Positions 25,883 through 38,690 of a DNA stretch of 64,000 bases are shown here, one piece after another. Both the position numbers and the translations under genes were made by a program. Position 1 is the first letter of the stretch, and every line of letters begins with the position of its first letter. A model generated the notes under the pieces. The model was given only the letters and a program-made list of their open reading frames with translations. It did no database searches and was not told where the DNA came from. Source of the stretch: Leuctra nigra (taxonomy: Eukaryota; Arthropoda; Insecta; Plecoptera; Leuctridae); the NCBI GenBank assembly GCA_934045905.1, contig OW203765.1, positions 28,987,997-29,051,996 on the forward strand. The letters run 5' to 3'.

Positions 25883-26895
25883 TTGAGCGAGCGAAGCGAG
25901 CGTCTCCTTTTGGTTCATTTGGCACGGACCTCTGTTTTTTTTTTGTTTTTTTGTTTTTGTTTTTTTCTGTTACTGACGATATACAGGTCAGAGTTTTTCC
26001 TCGATCGAGCTGAAATTTTGCACACGTGTTTGGACATTCTCTGGGCGTTGCAGGCCCTAATTTTTTTGAAATCTACTGATTGGTTAAAATTTAAATAAAC
26101 ATCTCCTGATAGGTTGAAAAGTGAAAATGGTCTTCGACAAATCTGATCAAACTCATATTTTGGCTATACATGTCTAGAGTTTTTCCTCGATCGAGCTGAA
26201 ATTTTGCACACATGTAGAGACAACCTTTTCTGTTTGCAGACCCCAAATTTTTTTAAAATCCATTAATTGTCTAAAATTTAAATAAACATCTCCTGATGGT
26301 AGGTTGAAAAATGTAACTGGTCTTCGATAAATCTGATCAAAATCATATTTTGGCTATACAGGTCAGAGTTTTTCTTTGATCGAGCTGAAATTTTGCACAC
26401 ATGTAAAACCAACCTTCTCTGTTTGCATACCATATTTTTTTTTGAAATCCATTCTTTGGTTAAAATTTAAATAAATATTTCCTGATAGGCTGAAAAATGA
26501 AAACGGTCTTCGATAATTCTGATCAAACTCATATTTTGCATGATCATTAAGACCAATATTGTCTCTTATTTTACAAAATTTCATCCCAATCAGTTAAGAA
26601 CGTATGAACGTATTGACATTTGTAATATCTGTCAGTAATGAAGTATCGAAATGAATGTTTTCCAGTGCCAATTGAATTCATTCTGATTTGCTTTATGAAC
26701 CAGGTGCTTAGATGCTATTTTAAAGTTTCGATGAAAAGTATATACCTACTTTTAAGTTGATATCATAATCAATTCAATATGGTTACGAAGCTATGGTTGT
26801 ATATGTTTTCTGTGCGTTGTGTACGCATTTCCGGTTCGAGAATTTGCACGTACCCGTGCTCGCTCATCAACGCGTTACACTGAGCGTTTTCCTAG
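25883..26895 (+). mobile_element. GAGCGAGCG-end element (Helitron-like), longest copy
   Basis: The left end is TTGAGCGAGCGAAGCGAGCG and the right end is the hairpin CGCTCA...TGAGCG followed by TTTTCCTAG and then T. The interior has three tandem units of about 185-190 bp beginning near 25981, 26166 and 26356, each with ATCGAGCTGAAATTTTGCAC. A 3' hairpin before CTAG|T fits a Helitron 3' end (CTRR, insertion before T), but the 5' end does not start with the canonical TC. Classification is therefore tentative. Confidence 0.65.
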
Positions 26896-29034
26896 TCAGT
26901 AAACATTTGCAGCTCTTGGCGTATTCATTAAAGATGATATGGAATTCAAATTCCACGTTAATTTTTTACATTTTTTGTACCACAAAAATAGTTTATTTAA
27001 TTTTAAGTAAATTTCGTGAAAATCTTATTACTTTTTAATCATTTGTTTGCGTGATCGAGAATTTGAAAAACGTGTCGACGGTGATTTCGTTTTGATACCC
27101 ATTTAAAAACTAAACCTCTGGCCAGATGTGTAAGAAAGTTTTAACACTTTCTTAGTTCTACGCCAACCTCGAAGGCGTCACGTTTTCCACTACTCTCCGT
27201 GTATGAATGTAGGGGAATAGAATCTACATAAATAGGCTCCATTACTTGGGGGGCGTATGCGATTCAAGAGCTTTTAAGTCGTCGAAAGTCCACTTTAAAG
27301 TCTAGTGAACTTGAAAGTCTTTTGTGTCTAAATTGACTTTTGACAGTGATAAAAGCGTTTACTGTAGATTATTTCCCCTTCTCATTACCATATATTAGGA
27401 ACCCACATTTACCCCAAAAAACAATTGCAAAATTTCGTATCCTGCTCTTAAACCAACGCATGCGTAATATTTATTTATAGTATTTTTATATTTCTACTCG
27501 GTCAATTAGGCTATAAGACTACGAATTACTACTTTACTACTTTCAAGTCCGAGGGGGGGGGGGGGGGGGAGGGGGGAGTGTGGGAGTGTAAGAGGGTCAT
27601 CAAGGGTCAGGGCTCGTGAACTTGTGAACAAAATCGTGACCACCTCCCCCCTCCACCTCCCCCGTCCCATCACCTGAAGGGGTATTCACCGGTTGAAGAT
27701 AGTAAATCAAAACATAGTATTCAAATTTATGACGGATCTTTGGAGAGAATGTGATTGCTTATTATTGAGCAACGGTTTTGGCATTTGAGAATATTGTCCG
27801 TATCCTGTTTGAGTATTGTTGGAATTGATGTGACTACACGGATCTCTGTTCAGAATCAAGACTTAGAATCAAGAAATTAATTAAAGACTAAAAGAAAACA
27901 ATTTGAATTACGTAAATTGAAGAATTCATAAGAGGTCGAAATCAACATTGTACTTGGAGAGTTTCGGTAAACGTTTATTTAGCTAAAGACTTAGCGCCTT
28001 TAGTTCATGATCTATGTACCTATTCAGTATTTATTTGAAACTATAACTGTACTCGGAGGTAGAAAGCCCGATGTACATTTTCTAGATTTTGCGTGGCACT
28101 TTTTTGGAATGATGTAATCCAAGCTCTCAATTTCAATTTGACTGAAGACAACAATAGTTATAATATGGAAGTAAATATACACAATGACAGATATGAATGG
28201 TTGAAGGCAAATTACTGGTTTTTGAGCTCACCTGAAGAATCATTGAAATGGTCATCGGGCCCTCTACCAGTACCACTGATGTACAGATATGTACCATTGA
28301 GCAAAGCAAAAAAGCATTCACAAAAACATGCTTCATTTCATATTCCATCAAAACGTAGTCAATTGGCAATGTATATTAAAACAATCTTTGCATAATGAAA
28401 TCTCTTTATATTCTGTATAGGAATCAGAATATTTTCAGAATTTACCACACTATACTTGACACTGTTATATTAGTGAGTTTTTGCTGTAAGAAGTCGATTC
28501 AAATTATGTTGTAACCTAATGTTAATTAGGAACAGAATCTACAGATTTCTGTACACGAAAATATTAATTTTGAAAGTTAAACATTCCAATAAAATTATTC
28601 GATTAATTTTATTTATTCGTGATGTTTTAATTGCCTTCATAACTACTAGTAACTAATACTTTTAGTTCCCATGGATTCTCACTTTCATAAGTCCGTGAGG
28701 ATTTCGGTTGTTTCGCAAGTTTTATAATCTTCTCTGCGCCTAATCAGAGAAGAGATTAACTTCGTAGAATCAACAGAAATGAAAGTAACTGAATATTGAA
28801 GATGATGTCTTACTAAATGAGCGAAGATATTTCTCATCACGTCGATTGATTTTCCAATTAGCACAAAACTAGACAGTTTGAAGCCGGTTCATAAAATTGA
28901 AAAATCAAGTAATTTTATGGATTCAAACTAATTGGGAACCAGAAAATAAATACCTTGCTGTATTGTTGAATCACAGTCCACACAATTTTTAAATTGACTA
29001 AAATTGTCTTAAAAGTAGCTACAAAATTTGTTTA
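26896..29034. other. intronic stretch; MITE and one unrecognised ORF
   Basis: It holds a MITE (27195-27405), a G-tract at about 27548-27570, and a 100-codon plus-strand frame at 28093-28395 that I do not recognise and do not call a gene. Confidence 0.35.
27195..27405. mobile_element. MITE copy (GGGGAATAGAATCTACATAAA end)
   Basis: The left end at about 27210 and the inverted TTTCCCCTTCTC at about 27375-27386 match the family of 5887-6081. The middle contains mirrored AAGTCNACTTT phrases. Confidence 0.6.
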
Positions 29035-29631
29035 TTGAGCGAGCGAAGCGAGCGTCTCCTTTTGGCTCTTTTGGTACGGACCTTTGTTTTTTTGTTTGTT
29101 TGTTTGTTTTTCTGCTAATAACCGATATACAGGTTGCACCGTTTCATCGATTGATCTGAAATTTTGCACACATGTAAAAACAACCTTCCCTGTTTGCAGA
29201 CCCAATTTTTTTAGCAATCCATTCATTGGTTAAAATTTAAATAAATATCTCCTGAGAGGCTGAAAAATGAAAATGGTTTTCGATAAATTTGATCAAACTC
29301 ATATTTTGCATGGTCATTAAGACCAACATTGTCTCTTATTTTACAAATTTTCATCCCAATCAGTTAAGAACGTATGAACTTATTGAAATTTTTAATAGCT
29401 GTCAGATATGAAGTATCGAAATGAATGTTTCCAGTGCCAATTGAATTGAATCTGATTTGCTATATTTACCAGGGTGTTAAGATGCTGTTTTCGAGTATTG
29501 ATAAGGATCATGTTTCAATTCAATATGGATGTATACATATATTTTATGTGCGTTGTATACGCATTTCCGGTTCGAGAATTTGCATGTACCCGTGCTCGCT
29601 CATCAACGCGTTATACTGAGCGTTTTCCTAG
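29035..29631 (+). mobile_element. GAGCGAGCG-end element (Helitron-like), one-unit copy
   Basis: It has the same two ends as 25883-26895 (TTGAGCGAGCG... and ...TTTTCCTAG before T) but only one internal unit, with GATCTGAAATTTTGCACACA at 29152-29171. Confidence 0.7.
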
Positions 29632-31734
29632 TATATGAATATTCAATTACAAATTGAGTGATATATTTTACGACAGTCCATCGACAAATTAAATTGTAGA
29701 GATATGAAAAGACACAATCGTTTGAGGATATAATTTTATAAAATAAATTGATACAATAGTAGATTTTTATGAAAATTTTATTTGCAATTAGTACCACGAG
29801 CGAAAGAGAATAAAATATGTGTGAGTATTTATACTCTTTATGTTAAAAAGTCGACGATAAAACTTTGAAGTCCAAGAGACCTGTATCTTCTGACAACTTC
29901 TGTAGAAGCACTGCACGGTATATCCCTCAAATCGGATTCCATGTAGGGTATAATTCGTTTCCTTTGATTTTACTAACTTTATCGATCGCACCAATAAGTT
30001 TCCTTCATCTCTACGAACCGTATTAGGTCAAACCCGATATCTCCAACTCCAAGACCATAATATATCTCCAGTAAATCCCTCACTTGCTCATTGTTGGCTC
30101 CATTGTTGGCTCCTCAAGATTCGAATTAAGTAAAACAAACACGACTCGCTGCTCGTGAGTCACGAATCCCGGAGATTTTTTGAGTCATCAATCTTTGACT
30201 TCGGTAAAGCTCAAGCGCCTGATGATTTAGATGTGAAGAAATGTCGGAACATCGGGGATCCGATCACGTGGTCAATGGTTAGGCAGAGATATTGATAATG
30301 ATGAGTGAGGCGAGGGAAGTTCGAGGATTTTTTTTTAAAAAAGCCTGAATTATCCAAGGATTTTGTAATTATTTTGATTTTTTTAGATTTATCAAAAAAA
30401 ATCCAGCTTTTCAATTAAGACTTTAGATTAAGTAATGCAGGGACAAATTTATTGATATTTTTCAATTTATTCATTTATTGTTAATTGTTCTGTTGCTGGG
30501 TTTTAATTTGTGAAATAAAGTCTGGAATCAAAACTTGAAACTTGAATTCAAAGAAATAACACATTTTTAAATGAGCTGGATAATTACAAATAAAACTGCT
30601 TCCATACTGTAGCTAATGATTTTATATTTAATTTCAAAAAAAATAAGAAACCACCACAGTTTAGGTATATATTATTTTAAAATATATCAACTTTATTAAA
30701 TAACTGTGAATCTAATCATTTGGTTTATGTGGATCTAGCGGCAAATTTTGGACCTAAAAATAGACTTTGTGCGTGACGCTATGTCAACGGTTTGCAAGAA
30801 AATCTCCAAATAAAGCCGCAACACAAGCAGAAAAAATTCAGCATTAAAACCAAGTCATCAATTCACGTCCTTAAATTATTACATCATATCAACTTTAAAA
30901 TACGTTCTAAACGTATAATCTTTTAATAGTCGAAAATTGCTATTTCATGTTTTTTATTCACCTGCTATCATCAGTATTCTATACGATGTTGCTATTTGCT
31001 TCTCGGCATCATTTACACGTTTTTTCTTGCGGTTTCGGTTTCGGTAAAGATCAGCGGAGTTGTGAAATCTCGTTGGAAATGATTTAGATGTGATGGAAAG
31101 TTGAAAACATTGGGGTGTCTTGGCGTGGGCAAGAGCTCGGAGTTTCTTGATCGAGGTCCGTGTTCATCATGATCATGTGGGGGAGGTGGGGCTGCGGGGG
31201 GCTCATTACGACCGGCTAATTGTCAGTAGCAATTAGTAGCGTGGTATATGGTCAGCATGAGCATGAGTCTTAGATGCAATGTTGTAGATGTTGATCCCAG
31301 GTATTCAGAAATAATCAGTACACGCTGATAAAAGAAAATCACAAGAAAAATATTTTAAGACTATATAAAACTCATTGATAAAGAAATATTCTGAAATAAT
31401 AAAAAGGAATCGCCCCACAAGTCACTTCAACCGTTTTTAAATAATTAATTATTTTATTTTATTTTACCTGTTGGATTTTTTTTTATTATTATGTAACTTT
31501 TTGTTATGAAATTAAATTTGATGAGATATTTTCGTTTTATCACTCAAAACATTATCAATGCTTTGTGTACTGTTTTTTAAAAGGATCGTTTAAACCTAGC
31601 TTAAAACCTTCACCGAATACGATATTTATAACCCTGTGGGGCTTCATACATTATTTATTTTCTTGCAAAAAAGAAGACCACAAAAAAATCGCGTTTTTTA
31701 ACTAAATACCTAACCATCTGTGCTAATGTCCGTC
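29632..31734. other. intronic stretch without recognised gene
   Basis: A GC-richer patch at about 31130-31270 contains CTAATTG homeodomain-type words. Otherwise A/T-rich. Confidence 0.35.
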
Positions 31735-31880
31735 CAAGCTGGGCGGTCTGCTCAGTTGGTAGAGCTCTCACGCAGCAAGATGATTCGGCCAAATACTTTT
31801 CATTTCGCACATCCTATCATCCTGACTCCACTGGAAGTTTTCCATAAAAACACAGCTTCTTAAATAAAGGTTGTTTTCAT
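31735..31880 (+). mobile_element. tRNA-derived SINE (family 2), box B lost
   Basis: The tRNA-like head GGTCTGCTCAGTTGGTAGAG is followed by ATTCGGCC and the body GACTCCACTGGAAGTTTTCC, shared with 22720-22845. The part with box B appears deleted. Confidence 0.75.
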
Positions 31881-32598
31881 ATTTTGGTAAGGTCTAGTTT
31901 TAAATTAAAAATAATGAATTTTTAAACTGTTTTGCAAATAGATGTCGAATTTTCATTGTAGTGAACTTCAGGGATATATTGAAAAGTGGTCCAATGTAGG
32001 AACCATCTTTCTAGACCTGCAAGACGCTTCCGGATTCACAAAACGCATCGACAAGACGAGTTAAGTTATCTGCCGATATCCCCGTTGCTAAAACATTGCA
32101 AGTATCCGCCTTCCAACACACATTCAATAATCCGAGAAAATCTCCGTTGTTGTTATTTATTGTGCGGTGTTTGGTTTTGTGGAGGCGAGTCAATGACCTC
32201 TTATTCCAAACAAGAAATGTTTCCCACGCTTAATCTCTACCTGCGAGCCGCCCGCGAGTGACGCAGATCTTCTCTCGTCTGCTGGACCGCAGCATCTTTA
32301 GCGCCCGCGCGCAGACGCAGTAGAGCACGCATTACACGCGGCGAAGTCGCGAGATGACGATCATTTGACAGGTTCATTTGCGTCAAGCGCTCGGCTGTTT
32401 TATCAAATTGAGAGAGAAAAGTTGTTTCATAAGTGGCTGTAACTTTGATAGGATGTTCACATGATCAGTCTGATTGCATATTAGTAGAACTTGTTAATTT
32501 TTTACTTGGCCTTGTTAATTAGGCGCCGGTTATTCAACAAAACCGCTCAAAACTATAAAATTTCCGATACGTTTGTAGACCAAACCCATGAATCAATT
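31881..32598. other. intronic stretch with CpG-rich patch
   Basis: The bases 32225-32355 are CpG-rich (GCGCCCGCGCGCAGACGCAG) in an A/T-rich setting. It could be regulatory; I have no direct support. Confidence 0.35.
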
Positions 32599-32822
32599 GA
32601 TCTCAAATTTTAATCATGATTAGATGAAAGACAAACTTAGGGCTGTCACTTGGCACATTTTTAAAATAACATTTCATACGGCACCCAGCGGAACAAGAAA
32701 ATATACTATTTTTCACCAAATATCAACTAATTATTACTAACTATCAAAGCAACAAAATTAAAAATTTACCAAGTGATAACCCTAAGTTTGTCTTTTATCA
32801 TCATGATTAAAATTTCAAATCA
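32599..32822. mobile_element. MITE with about 55-bp inverted ends
   Basis: Left arm 32599-32656 (TTTTAATCATGATTAGATGA) pairs with right arm 32769-32822 (GTTTGTCTTTTATCATCATG region). There is no coding capacity. Confidence 0.65.
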
Positions 32823-32894
32823 TATTGTCAACCCAATTTGTCTCCAATCGTAACCAAAAAAAGTGTCTACAACAAGCGGCAAAATCGCTCGCGC

Positions 32895-34376
32895 TTGCAG
32901 CACCTAACGCTCTGAACTTGCACCCCCCCGTTGGCCGGTGTTCGATTCAGCGGCCATCCTTACTAAAGTTTTTTCGTGGTTTCCCTAAGACTTATAAGTC
33001 GATAGACAAATTATTGGAAGGCCTATTAATGGGCACGACCCCAACTCTATAAAATGCTCGTCCATGTCCATCATCACCTATTTTTCATCATCGTCACCAT
33101 CATCATAATCATTCGTCACCATCAGTGGCGAGGCGTGCATCCCAACATTGGGGAGACACAATACAACACAATAATCACAATAATCTATAATTAAAAATTA
33201 TGATTGTGTACAACGTAGGTAATTTCATTGGGTGAATTAGTTTTATGTCAACTCAAGATGTCAACTTAGATTTTATAGTTTATTGCTATTCTGAGAATTA
33301 TGTGTTGCCGCGCATGGGCTTTAACGTGGCTCAACCGATCGAACATTCCAAAATATTTATTTTTTGAAATTACCATCACGAATTACTTTTTCCAACATTT
33401 GAACTCTATTTAAGTATAAACAAACCATAAAATGTCATTTAACTTGCAACTCCTGTCTTACAGCGAGGTTTCAAATTATTGCCTTCCGAGAATGAACAAA
33501 ACTTTAACACAGGAGGTATAGGAAAATCATTGCGTTTTTGGTTTATAACTTCTAAAAAAGCACACGTTGATATTGTTTTGAATTTTTTCCCTAATAGGAT
33601 ATCCATATATCTACCAGAAAAAAAGTTTTTTGATCAAAGTTGGGACTACATAAAAATTAGATCTTCATTATTAGCCTAAATGTGACACGATTTTACTTGG
33701 CTGCCATAAGACAACATGGGGAAGAAAACTCAATTTATCTCAAAAACTAGACACGAGAAGTGTTTAATTTTTTCAATGATTGTGTATGGCATGATTATCA
33801 ATAATAAGTAGACAAAAAATTATGAAAATCTGAGACTATGCCCGATTGGATGAGCCACCGTGTCGGTGTGAGACGAGTACAGTCGAAATGAATCGCTTGA
33901 TACTGTGGCGTGGCTACGGGACTAAAATAGCACAGTAGACATGTCTTTTATTTCACTATATTAGCAAACAGACTACCCACATGCGGTATAGGATCGCGCC
34001 TTTGGCTTGCGAGTGCGAGAGAGAGAGAAAACAGCCAAAGCTGGAAACAACGAGTGGGAGAAGGATGAGAGATAAACGAGGTAGACGTATCTGAGAAAGT
34101 CTCCCATGTTATTTAGATACACGGCTGGAATTGCGCGGGCTGAGCCAAGCTTCATAACAGCGCCAAATTGAACACGATTTTCAAATGACACTCAATGAGT
34201 TTAAATCAAACACTAATTGATATATCAAATGAAAATAAACAATTACAATAATAATATGATATGAGGTTAATGAAATATATATTAGCACATTATATCATTT
34301 TAACAGGGGAGACAGTGTCTCCCCTGTCTCCCCTGACGCTTCGCCCCTGGTCACCATTAGTCTAGCTGCAGAAAAG
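32895..34376 (+). mobile_element. SINE (family 1) split by an hAT insertion
   Basis: The SINE head and body (32895-33122; box B GTGTTCGATTC) continue after the hAT element at 34350 with CATTAGTCTAGCTGCAGAA, the same tail as in the copy at 15322-15575. Confidence 0.85.
33123..34349. mobile_element. non-autonomous hAT element nested in a SINE, 1227 bp
   Basis: Ends are CAGTGGCGAGGCGTGC and GACGCTTCGCCCCTG, an imperfect inverted repeat. The 8-bp target duplication GTCACCAT is at 33115-33122 and 34350-34357. The duplicated bases belong to the SINE tail, so the insertion came after the SINE. No transposase frame is present. Confidence 0.92.
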
Positions 34377-37214
34377 AAATCAATTCATAGCTTGCACGAA
34401 CTTCTTTTGTTTTATATCAGCAATGCAAACAATAAAGTTTTCCCTCCGAGGGCAGACATTATGTTGGCACGTTGACGGGTCAAACTCAGATGTAACTTAT
34501 AAATAAATATCGACATAAAAAACACAGAATCACTGCTAATCTGAATGGTGCCATCAAGATGGTGTCACAATGAAGGATTTCTCATAGAAAATGAATACGC
34601 GGCTCTTCTGAAAGTGTAGGCGTAGACGTTATAATCTCTGAAAGTATTGAATACTGTATTGTGATTAAGGCACCTCAGGCTCTTCCTTTTTGGCCTCACT
34701 TATACAACGTCCTAGTGTAACACGGTCTTGCCTAATCGTCCAAGGACCTAGTTATCAAGCATATGGTATTTCACACATGGGATGGGTTTAACTCCCTACA
34801 CATTATACAGAATGCGATAAAACATACGTTTCATGTCCATTGGAAGGTGGGTGATAATGATAGCTTATTTTCATGCTGTAGGATGATTTACAAATTAAGT
34901 ACTTAACGTTTACAGTTGGGGGATGCGGAAGTGATGTATTAAGTACCTAAGTTGCAGATTTTAGAACTCACTTCATTCGGCTTGTAAATCACGTCTGTTT
35001 AATGTGAAATAAATCGATATATAAGTGTATACACACAACACACACAACATACCACATTTGAACTTTTATTAGATTATGAAATTGGTAAGATCTGTAAACC
35101 ACAAGAGAAGGGGAGTATAATCGATATCAAATGGATTTTTTTGTAACTATTTAATATGAAAAGTCCAGGTGAAGAAAAAGAAAAGCTCGACCATTATGAT
35201 TTATTTGACTTCAAAGTAGACTGATGACAAAAAGTAAGTTAAAAACAGTATAAAAATCATCAAAAAATGGAGTCTATTTATGTTTATTCTATCACAGATA
35301 AGGACTTAGCGGAAGAGTGTTCTAATAAAAATAAGGTTAACAAAATAATTCTCTCTCTCTTGGGACAGAAAATAATCTTCGAATAATTCTCTCCCCCCTG
35401 GTTTAGGTAACAATTAGGATACCACGTATACTGATGGTTGTTATAATCTTGCCACGTGTACTGATGGTTGCAGAGCAAGGGTCACGTGTCTGCGCAAGGG
35501 TCAGTGCGCAGGGTCAGCCATGTCACTCAATGAGATGATCACAGGTCTACGCATGCGCCAATCACACGGGTGACAGTTTCATTAGGGTCGGTTAAGATGT
35601 TCATCAATGTAATTGCAGTTACTCAATACACTGTTATTAAGATATTTGGAGAATTGAAACTGTCCCCTTTTCCCCCCAGTAAAAATGGTCAATCAAATAT
35701 TTTACTAGATGACATTTTGAAAGAAATTCACTAACAGCATATTCCAAAGGCTGCGTAAAAGTTGTATAATACTCGAATTCTCGAAATTTCAACCGTCAAT
35801 TTTCACATTTTCCAGCTTTTATGTTGTGAAAGTCCACTGAAAGAATAAGCTCAGACATGTAAGTTCACCTCATAGACTTTAAAGAGGAAATTTTGACAAC
35901 TAAATGTATAACAAAAAAAAAACTTGTCCCTTTCTTGGTACAGTACACGTATTTATATACATAAAAAAAAACGTTTTAAGTAAAAAAAAAAATTATATTT
36001 ATTATCTTTTGACCCATAAAAAAATAAACAAAAATTATATTATCTCTTAACCTTCCTATTGAATAATTTAACCCAACATCCTAATTATGCCGCCAGAACC
36101 CTGGCGACACCTATCCCCCCCCCCCCCCCCCTGGTCAACTCGTCTGCGGCTTACAACAGACACTTGACTCGACAATTAACACGAGATCATGCAGCATCCG
36201 GGCGTAACAGCGCTTCCTCTTCCTCGTGGGCAGTGACGTCAGACGTGTGTCCGGCACGCGTTTACGTCATCACACTCCTCATCGACATTGTCAGTTTAAA
36301 CACAGGAAGGACGCCAGTTCCCCTAACTCTTTTTCCTTCATCTTTGTAAGTACGTTTCACAAGGAATTTGCAACAGCGAAAAACTATTGTCTGTATTGAA
36401 TTCACATTTTCCACGCTTATTTTGGCTATTTTTCTGGCATTACCTCCACCTCACCTCATAACAATAGAGGCGCAAAGAAAATCCATATTTCTGAGGTGTA
36501 TATACAACGTTTTATTGGTGATTGTATTTTGGCATTTGCCCTCAGGCGCTGAAAGGTCTTTGTAATTTACGAAGTGTAGGGACTGTCTACTACCCCTTCT
36601 CTTCTCTTACAATCTATTACAACCTATATTATTAAATTCAAATTGAATTTCGATTTTATCTTTGAACGTCTAAAGAATTTTTCATTTACACCCTTCGCAA
36701 AATGTGAGATAATTTCACTTGCATGTTTCATTTTAATTTTAAATTGCGGGTTTGAGGTAGTTTTCTTAATTTATTATTATAATGTCATCTTCCCTCAAAT
36801 TTTATCAATTATTATTATTATTATTATTATTATTATAATATTATTATTATTATTATAATTATTATTATTATCTTAGTATCATTTGCTCCCTTCTCCAGAT
36901 ATGCTCACAACAATTGATAGTATGCATTTATAATTTAGTAATTTTAATAAGTGATAGCTTGACGTTTAGATTCTGATCACTGTTTTAATTTAATAAATGT
37001 ACAAAAGCTTCTTTCTCCACATTTTTTATATTGAAAGGTATTTCGCAAAGCATCCACGACAAAAAGCGACTTATTTTCCCATACCGCAATGTGTTATAAA
37101 TAGTACTTGACACTTTACTCGTCTTATTCTTCGAAACCAAAAACATGAACAAACGCTCTAAAAACTCCTCGCCACATTCGAGCTACAGACGTGTGAAGTA
37201 TGAGTCAAGCCGAC
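34377..37214. other. intronic stretch; MITE, C-tract and ATT microsatellite
   Basis: It holds the MITE at 35098-35297, a GC-richer patch with a C-tract and two CRE-like words (GTGACGTCA, TTACGTCA) at 36080-36290, and an (ATT)n microsatellite at about 36808-36870. Confidence 0.4.
35098..35297. mobile_element. MITE copy (CCACAAGAGAAGGGG end)
   Basis: The left end CACAAGAGAAGGGGAGTATA and the right TGGAGTCTATTTATGTTTAT mirror the family ends. Confidence 0.6.
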
Positions 37215-38480
37215 ATATCGCAACCACTGCACTGCGGCGCCTGCAGTGACGTCATCACATACACTGCAGCGTTGCATCTGTTCAAACAATTAGGTCGAAT
37301 CATCACTTGCATTGCTCATGGTGTCATGTGTCATGTGTGTGCTTCCTACTGCAAGCTTAGTAGGATATTTCACAGCGCCTTTAATTCATGGTTGATATCG
37401 CAACCACTGCACTGCGGCGCCTGCAGTGACGTCATCACATACACTGCAGCGTTGCATCTGTTCAAACAATTAGGTCGAATCATCACTTGCATTGCTCATG
37501 GTGTCATGTGTCATGTGTGTGCTTCCTACTGCAAGCTTTAGTAGGAGATTTCACAGCGCCTTTAATTCATGGTTGATATCGCAACCACTGCACTGCGGCG
37601 CCTGCAGTGACGTCATCACATACACTGCAGCGTTGCATCTGTTCAAACAATTAGGTCGAATCATCACTTGCATTGCTCATGGTGTCATGTGTCATGTGTG
37701 TGCTTCCTACTGCAAGCTTTAGTAGGAGATTTCACAGCGCCTTTAATTCATGGTTGATATCGCAACCACTGCACTGCGGCGCCTGCAGTGACGTCATCAC
37801 ATACACTGCAGCGTTGCATCTGTTCAAACAATTAGGTCGAATCATCACTTGCATTGCTCATGGTGTCATGTGTCATGTGTGTGCTTCCTACTGCAAGCTT
37901 TAGTAGGAGATTTCACAGCGCCTTTAATTCATGGTTGATATCGCAACCACTGCACTGCGGCGCCTGCAGTGACGTCATCACATACACTGCAGCGTTGCAT
38001 CTGTTCAAACAATTAGGTCGAATCATCACTTGCATTGCTCATGGTGTCATGTGTCATGTGTGTGCTTCCTACTGCAAGCTTTAGTAGGAGATTTCACAGC
38101 GCCTTTAATTCATGGTTGATATCGCAACCACTGCACTGCGGCGCCTGCAGTGACGTCATCACATACACTGCAGCGTTGCATCTGTTCAAACAATTAGGTC
38201 GAATCATCACTTGCATTGCTCATGGTGTCATGTGTCATGTGTGTGCTTCCTACTGCAAGCTTTAGTAGGAGATTTCACAGCGCCTTTAATTCATGGTTGA
38301 TATCGCAACCACTGCACTGTGGCGCCTGCAGTGACGTCATCACATACACTGCAGCGTTGCATCTGTTCAAACAATTAGGTCGAATCATCACTTGCATTGC
38401 TCATGATGGCATGTGTCATGTGTGTGCTTCCTACTGCAAGCTTTAGTAGGAGATTTCACAGCGCCTTTAATTCATGGTTG
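37215..38480. repeat. 181-bp satellite, seven tandem units
   Basis: Units start at 37215, 37395, 37576, 37757, 37938, 38119 and 38300; the first is 180 bp. They are almost identical, and only the last differs at a few bases. Every unit contains the palindromic CRE site TGACGTCA, followed by TCACATACACTGCAGCG, and two CTGCAG sites. Open frames of 76 codons repeat with the unit and are not genes. The array abuts a MITE at its right end. Confidence 0.97.
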
Positions 38481-38690
38481 ACTTTTGTGGAAGTAGTTTT
38501 CTTGGTTGAAATCTACAAAATATGAACCACGTGAAGAAAGATCTACATAAAGTGGTCCATTTACACTTTGAGGTCGAAGTCGACACTTTTCTTGCTTCTA
38601 TAATGCTACTTTTGACAACAAAAACACTGTACTTCGATAAATGATGGGGCCATTTCTACGTAGATTCGATTATTTTTTCCTAGGTACCCT
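38481..38690. mobile_element. diverged MITE abutting the satellite
   Basis: It carries CTACATAAAGTGGTCCATTT and the inverted GGGGCCATTTCTACGTAGAT, as in the family of 5887-6081. Confidence 0.5.

Noticed and set aside
28093..28395. 100-codon plus-strand frame as a gene
   Set aside because: Not recognised and an open frame also lies on the other strand; left as unexplained.
37200..38446. Repeated 76-113 codon frames and a CRISPR-like regularity
   Set aside because: They are the same 181-bp satellite unit repeated without unique spacers; a CRISPR array needs short repeats with different spacers, and this is animal DNA.
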